NCBI GenBank assembly: GCA_963680875.1
Contig: OY804575.1
Span: 101,239,505-101,303,504 of the forward strand
Direction: 5' to 3'
Length of the DNA: 64,000 bases
Origin: Bathymodiolus brooksi
Lineage: Eukaryota; Mollusca; Bivalvia; Mytilida; Modiolidae
Part shown: positions 46,261 to 60,200 of the stretch, piece by piece
Layout: every line of letters starts with the position of its first letter
Position numbering within the stretch: the first letter of the stretch is position 1
Position numbers and translations under genes: made by a program
The notes under the pieces: generated by a model
Told to the model about the DNA's origin: nothing
The model's database searches: none
The model's input: the letters and a program-made list of their open reading frames with translations, nothing else

Positions 46261-46606
46261 TTTGTATTTGCTTGCCTAGAGTGTGGTCGACTGTAGGTTT
46301 GAGCCCTGGTTAGGCCAAACAAAAGATCATACAATTGGTATTTGTTGATTCTTCGTTAAGCACGCAGCAATAAAAAGAAAGAGTCAAGACTGGCTGGCTG
46401 AGAATGAGAATACATTGTAGTATGTCCAAGTGGAGTGACATGTCTACCCACGGACTGTTGTTTCAGTGAGCTAGCACTTTTAAAATCTAACTAAGCCTTG
46501 TTGGTCTAGTACAAAGCAGACATAATCACATAAGAATGTAACTTGTTCTCGCCATGATATAGCCCACATATTGCTCGTTTGGGGTTAAACAACAATCACT
46601 CACTCA
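46261..46606 (+). mobile_element. SINE-B, copy 2 of an adjacent pair
   Basis: It follows copy 1 directly: 'tttgtatttgcttgcctaga', B-box-like 'ggtttgagccc', 'ggttaggccaaacaaaagat', 'tccaagtggagtgacatgtc', 'cacggactgttgtttcagtg', 'cgccatgatatagcccacat', tail 'aacaatcactcactca'. Tandem insertion into the CACT-rich tail of the first copy is likely. Confidence 0.8.
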
Positions 46607-47239
46607 AGTTTTATAATTTATTCTAAATATAGAACTACTACAGATCACAAATACATGTATAAAGTACAAAAATAACAAAAATATACCTGATGTATTAAAC
46701 AAATAAATAGTTTACAAAGTCTTAAAGTAGATAATATCACAGTTAATTACATAGATTAGCATAGCAAAAAAAAATTTTATTGGTTAAGCCACCCTTATCA
46801 AAATGTTAGTTTGTCCAAACCTAACCCATGGGTGTTGGACATGGATATCTAGGAAGGCACATTCTTCTTTTATTTTTGTAATTGTGTTAAAATTTGAAAT
46901 AAGTTACCACATTACTATGGAACTTGAAAATACTCTGAAATAAATTTGTTTTGAAGAAACAGATAATGTGACTAAGCATTTTTTTTTCTGGTAGGTCGTA
47001 TTTGGGCAAACAAATAATTGATTAATTATGGCCTAACAGAAATATATGTTATATGACTAAAATATAACACCAGTAATTGCAACAAACTGTTGTAAATATG
47101 CTCAAGACATTCCTAATAGATCATCTCCTTAATAAATGAGTAAAAAAAACCCATCTTATGTGATATCATATAGTTAATATCAATCACATCTGAAACTGTC
47201 TTGAACAGACAAAATTTTGTCCAAAGAACAATGATCTTT
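46607..47239. other. Intergenic DNA, nothing recognised
   Basis: AT-rich unique sequence between SINE-B and the 37-bp array. Confidence 0.4.
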
Positions 47240-47609
47240 GAACAACAGATTCTACCTTCTTAGCTAGTAATTAGATAAACAACAGATTCTACCTTCTTAG
47301 CTAGTAATTAGATGAACAACAGATTCTACCTTCTTAGCTAGTAATTAGATGAACAACAGATTCTACCTTCTTAGCTAGTAATTAGATGAACAACAGATTC
47401 TACCTTCTTAGCTAGTAATTAGATGAACAACAGATTCTACCTTCTTAGCTAGTAATTAGATGAACAACAGATTCTACCTTCTTAGCTAGTAATTAGATGA
47501 ACAACAGATTCTACCTTCTTAGCTAGTAATTAGATGAACAACAGATTCTACCTTCTTAGCTAGTAATTAGATGAACAACAGATTCTACCTTCTTAGCTAG
47601 TAATTAGAT
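47240..47609 (+). repeat. 37-bp minisatellite, ten units
   Basis: Exactly ten units of 37 bp ('gaacaacagattctaccttc' + 'ttagctagtaattagat'); apart from the junction variant 'aaacaaca' in unit 2 they are identical. Very recent expansion. Confidence 0.95.
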
Positions 47610-48059
47610 AATTATAAGTATTCACTAATCCTACTACTGTACTGTCCATGTTTATGCTGTTGTTACTTTTTGCGACTATATGTGGTCTTTTTGAGTGGAA
47701 GTTTTTTTTATATCTGTATGCCGTTGGAGTTCCAATTATCAAGAGGAATGGGTTATGATCCCATTAAATAGTTTAACCCTACCACACATTTGTACCTGTC
47801 CCAAGCCAGCACCTGTATTTCCATCGTGATATGTCATAGTCTATTTTGGTTCAATGAACTTGTCTAGAACTGACTCATGCTGAGTCTGCTTGTCCTGAGA
47901 CCTTAAGTTGAATTCTGAGCTAAATCAGTGAGCCTTTAGAAACAAGACATAAATTTTTGTACACTCAGATGTAATATCGGCAAAAGACCAGTTTACTTAG
48001 CTCATGAAATACAAACGAAAGAAATCAAAATAAAATATAACTCTTTGTTTGTTCAATAT

Positions 48060-48152
48060 AGGATTAAACGCTTCTTTTCAGGAGTTCATGCATGTGTAAA
48101 TGGTGCCAATGCGCTCGCATGTATGAACTCCTGTAAAGAACTGCTTAATCCT
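48060..48152. mobile_element. Short foldback element
   Basis: The first 35 bases ('aggattaaacgcttcttttc' on) pair with the last 35 ('...ctgcttaatcct') with a few mismatches, around a loop of about 20 bases. It is 93 bp and MITE-like. Confidence 0.65.
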
Positions 48153-49108
48153 TATAATTCTTCAATGTGAATCTTTTCCCTATTTTGTCATTTTTTATCG
48201 AGACCCTCACCATTACATTCCAGAGTTGTGTATTGCGGAGTAATATATCTTTAGAAAACAGAGGTAAAATGGCGGTCAGTCTAAATTTTTGTGTTCATGG
48301 GAAATATCAATAAAAACAAGATTCTGATGATATTAAGGATACGATTCAATAGTAAGTAACAATCGGACACTATCACAGTTTTCCGTCGGCTGCCACCATA
48401 TTGTATACACTGGCTACACAAAAAAAGTAGTTCCGGCATGCAAAAGTTCATCGAGTTATGAACGGATCAAAAACAAACAGGTACCAGTGCTCTTGTCCAA
48501 TCAAAAGGTACAAAAACGATATAAATTAATTCTATAAGAATTATATAAAAATATACAATGGTATTTATCAATTCAGATCACATTCTATCACTGTATATGG
48601 TTTCCAGCATTCAATTAATGATTTCATAACATAATGGTTAGTGGGTGACAGATCATAGCTCATAGGCCAAATTATTCTTAAGGCTGAAAATAGTTACTTT
48701 TAGTGTGATACATACAAAACTGTGGAAACAAAAGAAACTGTCTAAACACCACATCAGTTGTATATATTATTGGAATATTGCTGATTGATTGATTGACTGA
48801 TTGATGTTAAACACCAACTTTAGTAGTATTTCAGCTATATTGTGGCTTTGGAATATTGCTGAAAATGGCATTAATTTTATATAAACAAATAAACAAACAA
48901 ATCTTCTATATAGTAAAATTACAAAATGAAACTGAAGTTATGAAAAATATCACATTAAATTCCATTTGATTTAATCACGTAATACAAATTTGGGACGGAA
49001 AAATCATGAATTGTATTATACAGAACATTATATTAAAAGAAGCACCTTTAGTTTAATGTAAAATTGCTAAAAATATATTGTATATGATGAAATTATGTAT
49101 AAGATAAC

Positions 49109-49412
49109 ATCGGGTAAACAAAATTAACAATTGCTGTTAAGAACATATTTGTGTAGGTTTTTTTTATCAGATAAACAAAATAAACATCAAAATTAAAAAT
49201 TGCTGTTCAGAGCATATTTGTGTAGTATATTTTTTTGGAATCGGGTAAACAAAAATAACATCAAAATATACAAAATTAACCATTTTTGTTCAGAACAAAT
49301 TTGTGTAGTATATCTTTTTTGTATCAGGTAAACAAAATTAACATCAAAATACTAATAAACAAAATTAACAATTGCTGTTCAGAACAAATTTGCGTAGCAT
49401 ATTTTATTTGCA
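49109..49412 (+). repeat. Degenerate tandem repeat, four units of 58-85 bp
   Basis: Each unit has 'atcgggtaaacaaaattaac', optional 'atcaaaata', 'aattgctgttcagaacaaat' and 'ttgtgtagtatattttttt'. Starts are near 49109, 49167, 49241 and 49324. Units are diverged and of unequal length, so the array is old. Confidence 0.7.
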
Positions 49413-50150
49413 AAACTATCACATGCTAAGCACTTGTACAACAATATAAATATTTAACCTGTCTAATGCAAACACCTGTGTATTCTAAACAAAAATTGAT
49501 GCTCAATTTAGACAGGTTTTACAGCATAAATGGAGTAAACAAAAGTAACAGTATCAATAAATAACAAAGTTGTGTAGATTTTTGGTTTTTTGTTGTTGTT
49601 GTTTTTGCTGTATATAAACAAATATTTCAAAATTAACATTATCTAAAAACAATATATTATATACCAATTAATATTTATCAAATAAAAGAATATTAATTTA
49701 CCACACAAGAAGCACATTTTTTCCTATATATCTCATTTAAAATCACAATTTTTCAAACATTTATTGTGAGGTCATTTCTTGCTATTTTCAAATAATTTTT
49801 TAAGCATGTTTTTTTTTTAATATTAACAATTTAAACACAATCATAAAACATTGGTATTCATAAAAACTATCTTTGTACTGTGCTTTTGACATTTGAGATT
49901 AACTTGTGAACTCTAAAAACTCTTATATTATAAAATCATGCTGAAATTAGATAATAAAATTACATTTATTTCTGTTGTTGCTGATAATTTTAATTAATCA
50001 AAATAGAAAAAAAATTGGCATTGTAAACTTTTTTTTGGAAAATTTGTGATTTTAAATTAAATACAATGTATCATGGGAGCAGGACAATAGCCGCTCTAGG
50101 ACAATAGCCCCCCCTAGGACAATTGCCCCTCCACAATTTTTTTTGTAGAG

Positions 50151-50354
50151 TCTCCTTGCGACATGGGTCTGCAGCATGGTGACATTACCAACTACTTCTT
50201 CACCTCTGACTTAAATTTTGGCATTGCAGCTATTGCGTCATCTCTGCTCACATTCCCAAGATACAACACCATTAGCAAGTTTCTTCTGCTTAACATAGAG
50301 GAAACCTTGGTAACTTAGTTTCTGATTACCACTTTCTGACTCTATGAACTCCAT
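50151..50354 (-). pseudogene. FLYWCH zinc-finger relic
   Basis: The minus-strand frame from ATG (50354) encodes MEFIESESGNQKLSYQ, then GFLYVKQKKLANGVVSWEC (matching the F-L-Y..W.C core), EQR, stop, RNSCNAKI, stop, VRGEEVVGNVTM and QTHVARR. Two in-frame stops (one likely a CGA-to-TGA change) and loss of one of the two histidines show that it is dead. Family known: FLYWCH zinc fingers in MULE-type transposases and host proteins. It lies inside the TIR element. Confidence 0.65.
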
Positions 50355-50771
50355 TGCACTACTATACTTTCACTTCAAAATACACTCGTATTTAAGCCAG
50401 TTCTAAGTTTGTACTTAGCTTGGAATCATTTTTTCTCAAAATTCTTTTTAATTATTAACCTTTGTACTTAGCTCTGATCAAATTCCTTTTTATAATTTTT
50501 TTTTGAAGACCAATTTTGTAAGGTAATTAAACTTAATTGGAGAATCATTAAAAATAAAATATCTAAAAATAATAAGAGAAAGTTATTTTTATCATAGCTT
50601 GTCCAAGCTGTATAATCCTTTTGATGATTAATATACAAAGAAAAAATTCCAACTTAAAAGTAATTTGAATAATTTAATCTGAGTTTATGCATATTTATAT
50701 CTCATTAAAAAAAAATGTTTTTGAATAAAAAACTAGAATAAAATAAAAAATAATAATGAAATAAAAAAATT

Positions 50772-50826
50772 GGGGGATGGGGGGAAATTGACTTGGGGGC
50801 TATTGTCCGGGGAGGGGGGGGGGGGG
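50772..50826 (+). other. G-run tract, G-quadruplex candidate
   Basis: At least five runs of four or more G within 55 bp, including one of about 13-14 G. They fit the G3+N1-7-type pattern loosely; some loops are longer. It coincides with the right TIR of the element at 50075-50858. Confidence 0.6.
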
Positions 50827-51118
50827 CTATTGTCCAGGGGGCAATTGTCCTAGACCCCTAAATAATAACTAGAATCAGCTTTGGAATATTTTTTTTTTAA
50901 ATTGTGATTTTGAATGAAATATATATTTAAAAAAAACTACAGTGACATATACTTTCTGCACGTCTCTTGTACAAGTCTGATACCTAACAAATGGATATTT
51001 GTCATAGTTTTGTTTTGTAGTAGTTAACATAGACAATACATTATTTATACCTAGCTATCTAGACAAACAATTTGATTCTCCTTAGTCAGTTGTATGTTTT
51101 AATTTTTTTTGTCTTAGA

Positions 51119-51241
51119 TTATTGGTCAATATACTTTAAATGATCTCTGTTTTCTGTGCCGCTTCGTCTTTTCATCAGAGGGTTTGACTGATCTCCCTTT
51201 TTTGTTGCGTGAAACCTCCATGCGTTATTAAAACAATCAAT
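51119..51241 (-). CDS. BTBD19-like B, exon 7 (stop)
   Basis: 40 codons and TAA (51121-51119): [20 protein letters not shown] then [20 protein letters not shown]. The acceptor ends in tttttttcag. 24 of 40 residues match copy A. Confidence 0.9.
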   Translation of the reverse strand: MDCFNNAWRFHATKKGDQSNPLMKRRSGTENRDHLKYIDQ

Positions 51242-54200
51242 CTGAAAAAAATGTAGTACAATTTGTAAGTAATTTGTGAACAGTTAGTTATCACTAGGTC
51301 TCTAATATACTATAGATATAAAATTTCTAATGGACATCCAAGATTTTGGCTGATAGCTAGCTACCAATCGATATTTACATAGAGATTCATACAGGAATAT
51401 TTCCGAGGCATCATCTTCCATAGTGTGGGAGTCTCCCAAATAAATCACAAAAATACAAAATTTAGTGTGCTTAATTAAAATATGTAGTATGTGAAGCATA
51501 TGTCTTCTCTGGCCACTTTTGCCCAGGACTGCAACTGCAAATTATGAAAGACTATTTATTGTATATCATATCTTTTTTATTAATGTGCAGTTTGTAATTA
51601 CAGATTACCATCTTGATCTGATATCAATGAAGAAGAAGATTATTATATACAATCTTCCTTTCAGATGTGGCTGTGATGATAATTATAATTATATTCAAAT
51701 AAAGAACTACATGTATGACTTATGGGCGAGTGTGCATGTATTGAATAATCCACGACATTTTTAAAGGGTTAGGATTATGGTGTTTAGTGCCACTCTCAAT
51801 AATATTTTAGCTATATTGTGGCGTTCAGTTTTATTGGTGGAGGAAACCCGAGTACCCGGAGAAAACCACCAACCAGACCTGCCGCAAGTCACTGACAAAC
51901 TTTATCACATAATGTTGTATTGAGTACATCTTGCCATTAGCAGGATTAGAACTTACAACATTAGTGGTGATAGGCACTGATTGCATAGGTAGTTGCTATT
52001 CCAACTTACCATACGATCACAACTATGACAGCCCCTTAAGTCCATGAAGAAAAAAGTTATTATATACAATCTTGCCCGTCAGCTGTGGCTGTGATGCTAC
52101 TAAGATGGTAATAAAAAATTATAATTATATTCAAATAAAGGACTATGACTTATGGGCATGTATTGAATAATCCACAACATTTTTTTAAAACTGGAGGATA
52201 CGAGTGTGGATACAATACCAACTTGACCATTTAATATTAGAGACTAGTAACAATATTACTTACAGGAATTAAATTGTCTTTCTTATTATCTTTTTCAATC
52301 TTCTCCAATTCTTCAGGAGAAAATAATGAAAATCTTATCTTTGGAATGACTTTTTTAGCAACTTCACCGATTGGTTTATCTAATACTGTCTGAAAATACA
52401 AATTATTATTATTCTCAAAGAAACAGATTAAAACTCATTATCTATTGTTCTCTAATTAGTGTTTAAATTAGTACTCCAATTCAGCCCACACCATTTTTAC
52501 CTGTAATTTCCTATTGTGGACAAAATGCAAACAAAGAGGTCATTGCCTGAAAATTAACAAGTCCCCAATTCACATGACATTTTGACAAATTAAGAGGGTA
52601 TTCCCTGGAAAATATGGATCTCCAATTCACATGACATTTGACAAATTAAGAGGGCATTCCCTGGAAAATATGGATCTCCAATTCACATGACATTTGACAA
52701 ATTAAGAGGGCATTCCCTGGAAAAAAGGATCTCCAATTCACATGACATTTGACAAATTAAGAGGGCATTCCCTGGAAAATATGGATCTCCAATTCACATG
52801 ACATTTGACAAATTAAGAGGGCATTCCCTGGAAAAAAGGATCTCCAATTCACATGACATTTGACAAATTAAGAGGGCATTCCCTGGAAAATATGGATCTC
52901 CAATTCACATGACATTTGACAAATTAAGAGGGCATTCCCTGAAAAATATGGATCTCCAATTCACATGACATTTGACAAATTAAGAGGGCTTTCCCTGGAA
53001 AAAAGGATCTCCAATTCACATGACATTTGACAAATTAAGAGGGCATTCCTTGGAAAACAGGACCACCAATTCACATGACATTTAACAAATTAAGAGGGAA
53101 TTGCCTGAAAAACAGGACCACCAATTCACATGACATTTGACAAATTAAGAGGGAATTGCCTGAAAAACAGGACCACCAATTCACATGACATTTGACAAAT
53201 TAAGAGGGAATTGCCTGAAAAACAGGACCACCAATTCACATGACATTTGACAAATTAAGAGGGAATTGCCTGAAAAACAGGACCACCAATTCACATGACA
53301 TTTGACAAACAAACAATAACCTACTCCTGCATTCACTGGTTTGATTTTATTTGTTAATTTTCTCTCCAATCTAAACACACTACTAACAATTATAACTTCT
53401 ACCAACTCAAGACATTGTATTAATCTCTTGTATACATAGTTTACTTTCTTTTCATCCTATTGATAAAATTTGAATCTTTTTTTATCTATTTTTTTAATGC
53501 CCAGAATGTGACACAAGAACAGTTTGAAGATACCAAAAAAGGGGTTATCAGCAGCCATAATTCTAAGAAGGACAGACAATACAATGGCCAAAAGATACAG
53601 GACAAACAATGATCTACAAAACACTACACAGAAGGACAGACAATACAATGGCCAAAAGATACAGGACAAACAATGATCTACAAAACACTACACAGAAGGA
53701 CAGACAATACAATGGCCAAAAGATACAGGACAAACAATGATCTACAAAATACTACACAGAAGGACAGACAATACAATGGCCAAAAGATACAGGACAAACA
53801 ATGATCTACAAAACACTACACAGAAGGACAGACAATACAATGGCCAAAAGATACAGGACAAACAATGATCTACAAAACACTACACAGAAGGACAGACAAT
53901 GCAATGGCCAAAAGATACAGGACACACAATGATCTACAAAACACTACACAGAAGGATAGACAATACAATGGCCAAAAAATACAGGACAAACAATGATCTA
54001 CAAAACACTACACAGAAGGACAGACAATACAATGGCCAAAAGATACAGGACAAACAATGATCTACAAAACACTACACAGAAGGACAGACAATACAATGGC
54101 CAAAAGATACAGGACAAACAATGATCTACAAAACACTACACAGAAGGACAGACAATACAATGGCCAAAAGATACAGGACAAATAATGATCTACAAAACAC

Positions 54201-57200
54201 TACACAGAAGGACAGACAATACAATGGCCAAAAGATACAGGACAAACAATGATCTACAAAACACTACACAGAAGGACAGACAATACAATGGCCAAAAGAG
54301 ACAGGACAAACAATGATCTACAAAACACTACACAGAAGGACAGACAATACAATGGCCAAAAGATACAGGACAAACAATGATCTACAAAACACTACACAGA
54401 AGGACAGACAATACAATGGCCAAAAGATACAGGACAAACAATGATCTACAAAACACTACACAGAAGGACAGACAATACAATGGCCAAAAGATACAGGACA
54501 AACAATGATCTACAAAACACTACACAGAAGGACAGACAATACAATGGCCAAAAGATACAGGACAAACAATGATCTACAAAACACTACACAGAAGGACAGA
54601 CAATACAATGAGATACAGGACAAACAATGATCTACAAAACACTACACAGAAGGACAGACAATACAATGGCCAAAAGATACAGGACAAACAATGATCTACA
54701 AAACACTACACAGAAGGACAGACAATACAATGGCCAAAAGATACAGGACAAACAATGATCTACAAAACATTACACAGAAGGACAGACCATACAATGGCCA
54801 AACAAGACAGGACAAACAATGATCTACAAAACACTACACAGAAGGACAGACAATACAATGGCCAAAAGATACAGGACAAACAATGATCTACAAAACACTA
54901 CACAGAAGGACAGACAATACAATGGCCAAAAGATACAGGACAAACAATGATCTACAAAACACTACACAGAAGGACAGACAATACAATGGCCAAAAGATAC
55001 AGGACAAACAATGATCTACAAAACACTACACAGAAGGACAGACAATACAATGGCCAAAAGATACAGGACAAACAATGATCTACAAAACACTACACAGAAG
55101 GACAGACAATACAATGGCCAAAAGATACAGGACAAACAATGATCTACAAAACACTACACAGAAGGATAGACAATACAATGGCCAAAAGATACAGGACAAA
55201 CAATGATCTACAAAACACTACATAGAAGGACAGACAATACAATGGCCAAACGAGACAGGACAAACAATGATCTACAAAACACTACACAGAAGGACAGACA
55301 ATACAATGGCCAAAAGATACAGGACAAACAATGATCTACAAAACACTACACAGAAGGACAGACAATACAATGGCCAAAGGATACAGGACAAACAATGATC
55401 TACAAAACACTACACAGAAGGATAGACAATACAATGGCCAAAAGATACAGGACAAACAATGATCTACAAAACACTACACAGAAGGACAGACAATACAATG
55501 GCCAAAAGATACAGGACAAACAATGATCTACAAAACACTACACAGAAGGACAGACAATACAATGGCCAAAAGATACAGGACAAACAATGATCTACAAAAC
55601 ACTACACAGAAGGACAGACAATACAATGGCCAAAAGATACAGGACAAACAATGATCCACAAAACACTACACAGAAGGACAGACAATACAATGGCCAAAAG
55701 ATACAGGACAAACAATGATCTACAAAACACTACACAGAAGGACAGACAATACAATGGCCAAAAGATACAGGACAAACAATGATCTACAAAACACTACACA
55801 GAAGGACAGACAATACAATGGCCAAAAGATACAGGACAAACAATGATCTACAAAACACTACACAGAAGGACAGACAATACAATGGCCAACAGATACAGGA
55901 CAAACAATGATCTACAAAACACTACACAGAAGGACAGACAATACAATGAGATACAGGACAAACAATGATCTACAAAACACTACACAGAAGGACAGACAAT
56001 ACAATGGCCAAAAGATACAGGACAAACAATGATCTACAAAACACTACACAGAAGGACAGACAATACAATAGCCAAAAGATACAGGACAAACAATGATCTA
56101 CAAAACATTACACAGAAGGACAGACAATACAATGGCCAAACGAGACAGGACAAACAATGATCTACAAAACACTACACAGAAGGACAGACAATACAATGGC
56201 CAAAAGATACAGGACAAACAATGATCTACAAAACACTACACAGAAGCACAGACAATACAATGGCCAAAAGATACAGGACAAACAATGATCTACAAAACAC
56301 TACACAGAAGGACAGACAATACAATGGCCAAAAGATACAGGACAAACAATGATCTACAAAACACTACACAGAAGGACAGACAATACAATGGCCAAAAGAT
56401 ACAGGACAAACAATGATCTACAAAACACTACACAGAAGGACAGACAATGCAATGGCCAAAAGATACAGGACAAACAATGATCTACAAAACACTACACAGA
56501 AGGATAGACAATACAATGGCCAAAAGATACAGGACAAACAATGATCTACAAAACACTACACAGAAGGACAGACAATACAATGGCCAAAAGATACAGGACA
56601 AACAATGATCTACAAAACACTACACAGAAGGACAGACAATACAATGGCCAAAAGATACAGGACAAACAATGATCTACAAAACACTACACAGAAGGACAGA
56701 CAATACAATGGCCAAAAGATACAGGACAAATAATGATCTACAAAACACTACACAGAAGGACAGACAATACAATGGCCAAAAGATACAGGACAAACAATGA
56801 TCTACAAAACACTACACAGAAGGACAGACAATACAATGGCCAAAAGAGACAGGACAAACAATGATCTACAAAACACTACACAGAAGGACAGACAATACAA
56901 TGGCCAAAAGATACAGGACAAACAATGATCTACAAAACACTACACAGAAGGACAGACAATACAATGGTCAAAAGATACAGGACAAACAATGATCTACAAA
57001 ACACTACACAGAAGGACAGACAATACAATGGCCAAAAGATACAGGACAAACAATGATCTACAAAACACTACACAGAAGGACAGACAATACAATGGCCAAA
57101 AGATACAGGACAAACAATGATCTACAAAACACTACACAGAAGGACAGACAATACAATGAGATACAGGACAAACAATGATCTACAAAACACTACACAGAAG

Positions 57201-60200
57201 GACAGACAATACAATGGCCAAAAGATACAGGACAAACAATGATCTACAAAACACTACACAGAAGGACAGACAATACAATGGCCAAAAGATACAGGACAAA
57301 CAATGATCTACAAAACATTACACAGAAGGACAGACAATACAATGGCCAAACAAGACAGGACAAACAATGATCTACAAAACACTACACAGAAGGACAGACA
57401 ATACAATGGCCAAAAGATACAGGACAAACAATGATCTACAAAACACTACACAGAAGGACAGACAATACAATGGCCAAAAGATACAGGACAAACAATGATC
57501 TACAAAACACTACACAGAAGGACAGACAATACAATGGCCAAAAGATACAGGACAAACAATGATCTACAAAACACTACACAGAAGGACAGACAATACAATG
57601 GCCAAAAGATACAGGACAAACAATGATCTACAAAACACTACACAGAAGGACAGACAATACAATGGCCAAAAGATACAGGACAAACAATGATCTACAAAAC
57701 ACTACACAGAAGGATAGACAATACAATGGCCAAAAGATACAGGACAAACAATGATCTACAAAACACTACATAGAAGGACAGACAATACAATGGCCAAACG
57801 AGACAGGACAAACAATGATCTACAAAACACTACACAGAAGGACAGACAATACAATGGCCAAAAGATACAGGACAAACAATGATCTACAAAACACTACACA
57901 GAAGGACAGACAATACAATGGCCAAAAGATACAGGACAAACAATGATCTACAAAACACTACACAGAAGGACAGACAATACAATGGCCAAAAGATACAGGA
58001 CAAACAATGATCTACAAAACACTACACAGAAGGACAGACAATACAATGGCCAAAAGATACAGGACAAACAATGATCTACAAAACACTACACAGAAGGATA
58101 GACAATACAATGGCCAAAAGATACAGGACAAACAATGATCTACAAAACACTACACAGAAGGACAGACAATACAATGGCCAAAAGATACAGGACAAACAAT
58201 GATCTACAAAACACTACACAGAAGGACAGACAATACAATGGCCAAAAGATACAGGACAAACAATGATCTACAAAACACTACACAGAAGGACAGACAATAC
58301 AATGGCCAAAAGATACAGGACAAACAATGATCTACAAAACACTACACAGAAGGACAGACAATACAATGGCCAAAAGATACAGGACAAACAATGATCTACA
58401 AAACACTACACAGAAGGACAGACAATACAATGGCCAAAAGATACAGGACAAACAATGATCTACAAAACACTACACAGAAGGACAGACAATACAATGGCCA
58501 AAAGATACAGGACAAACAATGATCTACAAAACACTACACAGAAGGACAGACAATACAATGGCCAAAAGATACAGGACAAACAATGATCTACAAAACACTA
58601 CACAGAAGGACAGACAATATAATGAGATACAGGACAAACAATGATCTACAAAACACTACACAGAAGGACAGACAATACAATGGCCAAAAGATACAGGACA
58701 AACAATGATCTACAAAACACTACACAGAAGGACAGACAATACAATAGCCAAAAGATACAGGACAAACAATGATCTACAAAACATTACACAGAAGGACAGA
58801 CAATACAATGGCCAAACGAGACAGGACAAACAATGATCTACAAAACACTACACAGAAGGACAGACAATACAATGGCCAAAAGATACACGACAAACAATGA
58901 TCTACAAAACACTACACAGAAGGACAGACAATACAATGGCCAAAAGATACAGGACAAACAATGATCTACAAAACACTACACAGAAGGACAGACAATACAA
59001 TGGCCAAAAGATACAGGACAAACAATGATCTACAAAACACTACACAGAAGGATAGACAATACAATGGCCAAAAGATACAGGACAAACAATGATCTACAAA
59101 ACACTACACAGAAGGACAGACAATACAATGGCCAAACGAGACAGGACAAACAATGATCTACAAAACACTACACAGAAGGACAGACAATAAAATGGCCAAA
59201 AGATACAGGACAAACAATGATCTACAAAACACTACACAGAAGGACAGACAATACAATGGCCAAAAGATACAGGACAAACAATGATCTACAAAACACTACA
59301 CAGAAGGATAGACAATACAATGGCCAAAAGATACAGGACAAACAATGATCTACAAAACACTACACAGAAGGACAGACAATACAATGGCCAAAAGATACAG
59401 GACAAACAATGATCTACAAAACACTACACAGAAGGACAGACAATACAATGGCCAAAAGATACAGGACAAACAATGATCTACAAAACACTACACAGAAGGA
59501 CAGACAATACAATGGCCAAAAGATACAGGACAAACAATGATCTACAAAACACTACACAGAAGGACAGACAATACAATGGCCAAAAGATACAGGACAAACA
59601 ATGATCTACAAAACACTACACAGAAGGACAGACAATACAATGGCCAAAAGATACAGGACAAACAATGATCTACAAAACATTACACAGAAGGACAGACAAT
59701 ACAATGGCCAAAAGATACAGGACAAACAATGATCTACAAAACACTACACAGAAGGACAGACAATACAATGGCCAAAAGATACAGGACAAACAATGATCTA
59801 CAAAACACTACACAGAAGGACAGACAATACAATGGCCAAAAGATACAGGACAAACAATGATCTACAAAACACTACACAGAAGGACAGACAATACAATGGC
59901 CAAAAGATACAGGACAAACAATGATCTACAAAACATTACACAGAAGGACAGACAATACAATGGCCAAAAGATACAGGACAAACAATGATCTACAAAACAC
60001 TACACAGAAGGACAGACAATACAATGGCCAAAAGATACAGGACAAACAATGATCTACAAAACACTACACAGAAGGATAGACAATACAATGGCCAAAAGAT
60101 ACAGGACAAACAATGATCTACAAAACACTACACAGAAGGACAGACAATACAATGGCCAAAAGATACAGGACAAACAATGATCTACAAAACACTACACAGA

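Larger units (their letters stand above)
47610..50074. other. AT-rich intergenic DNA downstream of gene B
   Basis: No exon was recognised. It contains the foldback at 48060, a SINE-A-like scrap at about 48800-48846 ('gttaaacaccaactttagta') and the degenerate tandem repeat at 49109, listed separately. Confidence 0.4.
50075..50858. mobile_element. TIR element with subrepeats, MULE-like candidate
   Basis: The ends are inverted: left 'gggagcaggacaatagcc', 'taggacaatagcccccc' and 'taggacaattgcccc'; right 'gggggctattgtcc' (twice) and 'gggggcaattgtcctagacc'. The core carries a dead FLYWCH zinc finger (minus strand), a domain common at the N-terminus of animal Mutator-like transposases. No transposase catalytic domain remains, and no clear 9-bp target duplication was found. 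It is a non-autonomous relic between genes A and B. Confidence 0.6.
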
